DNA from: Streptomyces xylophagus
Lineage (GTDB): Bacteria > Actinomycetota > Actinomycetes > Streptomycetales > Streptomycetaceae
Length of the DNA: 64,000 nucleotides
Assembly (NCBI RefSeq): GCF_000716435.1
Contig: NZ_JNWO01000016.1
Coordinates: forward strand, 1-64,000
Direction of reading: 5' to 3'
The translations under genes were made by a program, and so were the position numbers. The notes beneath the pieces are model-generated. The model was given only the letters and a program-made list of their open reading frames with translations. It ran no database searches and was not told where the DNA came from. Position 1 is the first letter of the stretch. Every line of letters starts with the position of its first letter. This document shows, one piece after another, positions 63,102-64,000 of the stretch.

Positions 63102-64000
63102 CTACGCGTCGACGGGCTCCGTCGCCGGCTCCGGTGCCGGCTCCTTTCCGGTGAGCACCGTCAGCAGCACGTAAAGCACCATCGACGTGCCCAGGCCCAC
63201 GGCCCAGCCGTAGTCGGCGAGCGAGGACAGGGCCGGGATGGGCCGGCCGTCGATCAGCGGGTGGAAGTCGGCGCCGCCCACGGCGAGTACGCCACCCACC
63301 AGGAAGGCCACGACGGCCCGCCAGTTCCAGCCGCCGTCGTACCAGTAGCGGCCGCCCGCGCGGTACAGGTCGGCGAGGTCGAGCTTGCCGCGGCGCAGGA
63401 TCCAGTAGTCGGCGATGAGGATGCCGGCGACCGTGCCGAGCAGACCGCCGACCAGGCCGAGCCAGGTGAAGATGTAGCCCTGCGGGTCGGAGTACAGCTT
63501 CCAGGGGAAGATCAGCACGCCGAGGACGCTGGTCACGAGGGCGCCGGTGCGGAAACTGATCTTCCGGGGCGCGATGTTGGAGAAGTCGAAGGCGGGCGAG
63601 ACCAGGTTGGCCGCGATGTTCACGGACAGGGTCGCCACCAGGACGGTCACCAACGCGTAGAGCAGCCCGACCACGTTGTCCGTCTTGGCCGCCAGCTGCA
63701 CCGGGTCCCAGATCGCCGTGCCGTAGACCGCCTGCGAACCGGAGGTGACCATCACCGACAGGAACGCGAACAGGGTCATGGTGGTCGGCAGACCGAGCGC
63801 CTGGCCCCATGTCTGGGCCTTCTGGCTCTTGCCGTAGCGGGTGAAGTCCGGGATGTTCAGCGACAGCGTGGACCAGAAGCCGATCATGCCCATGAGCGAG
63901 GGCCAGAACAGCTTCCAGAAGCTGCCGCCCCAGCCCAGCTTGGACGGCTGGTCGAGCAGCGGGCCGAAGCCGCCGGCCTTGTTGCTCATCCAGATCAGCA
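63102..64000 (-). CDS. NCS1-family nucleobase/allantoin permease (3' part; start outside window)
   Basis: The readable 299 residues cover the second half of an NCS1 cation symporter: SLNIPDFTRYGKSQKAQTW, then about seven hydrophobic helices, with ADYWILRRGKLDLADLYR in the C-terminal loop. Relatives carry uracil, allantoin, hydantoin or cytosine. The coding frame is open through the window edge (LIWMSNK), so the ATG at 63989 is not the real start. It converges on the DUF3558-like gene. Confidence 0.9.
   Translation of the reverse strand, partial: LIWMSNKAGGFGPLLDQPSKLGWGGSFWKLFWPSLMGMIGFWSTLSLNIPDFTRYGKSQKAQTWGQALGLPTTMTLFAFLSVMVTSGSQAVYGTAIWDPVQLAAKTDNVVGLLYALVTVLVATLSVNIAANLVSPAFDFSNIAPRKISFRTGALVTSVLGVLIFPWKLYSDPQGYIFTWLGLVGGLLGTVAGILIADYWILRRGKLDLADLYRAGGRYWYDGGWNWRAVVAFLVGGVLAVGGADFHPLIDGRPIPALSSLADYGWAVGLGTSMVLYVLLTVLTGKEPAPEPATEPVDA

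Overview
The window is a 64-kb stretch of a high-GC actinomycete chromosome, almost certainly Streptomyces. Third codon positions are strongly G/C-biased, GTG and TTG starts are frequent, ATGA stop/start overlaps are common, and the gene families (DUF5519, WXG100-type cassettes, FHA/Hanks-kinase pairs, Tat-exported metallophosphoesterase, NRPS cluster) are typical of that genus. There are no rRNA or tRNA genes, no CRISPR array and no recognisable insertion sequence.

Layout. 1-0.75 kb: non-coding, built of degenerate tandem repeats. 0.75-8.3 kb: orphan VapB-like antitoxin, sirtuin, DeoR regulator, a three-gene cassette for a secreted muramidase with a WXG100-like front end, and a lower-GC AAA/STAND-TPR ATPase. 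8.5-16 kb: a decayed secreted-protein gene, alkA-ogt alkylation repair, an aspartate-type aminotransferase, PPK2 and a Pit phosphate permease. 16.2-27.5 kb: a secreted M1-like peptidase, then a candidate conflict/signalling locus made of a 1970-residue protein (nucleoside phosphorylase, TIR, helical repeats, complete Hsp70, degenerate trypsin-like domain), a NYN-nuclease/zinc-ribbon/FHA protein, and a divergent transmembrane Ser/Thr kinase. 27.5-32.9 kb: an IclR regulator and a betaine-type N-demethylation operon (DgcA-like flavin oxidoreductase, Rieske oxygenase, its reductase). 32.9-37.7 kb: a macro-domain gene with an in-frame stop, a phytoene-dehydrogenase-like enzyme, an IMPase-like phosphatase and a gamma-glutamyltransferase-like enzyme.

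38.1-56.3 kb is a compact, all-forward biosynthetic gene cluster: SbnA, SbnB, acyl-adenylating ligase, asparagine-synthase-like amidotransferase, NRPS (C, degenerate C, A, T, TE), Fe/2-oxoglutarate oxygenase, second NRPS (degenerate C, A, T), LysE exporter, ATP-grasp ligase and MFS exporter. The enzyme set matches the logic of the dapdiamide (dda) pathway: make L-2,3-diaminopropionate (Dap), acylate it with a dicarboxylate such as fumarate, amidate it, oxidise it on a carrier protein, couple it to an amino acid and export it. The NRPS module with the thioesterase carries a threonine-type A-domain pocket, so a Dap-Thr-containing product differing from the known dapdiamides is predicted.

56.4-64 kb: a Tat-exported metallophosphoesterase with a C-terminal LamG-like domain, a methyltransferase, a two-component system whose kinase has lost its ATP-binding domain beside a 99-bp tandem duplication, an AhpD-like protein, a secreted DUF3558-like protein, and the 3' part of an NCS1 nucleobase transporter running off the window.

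Method limit: all calls come from reading the sequence and recalled family motifs. No database search, alignment or structure prediction was run.
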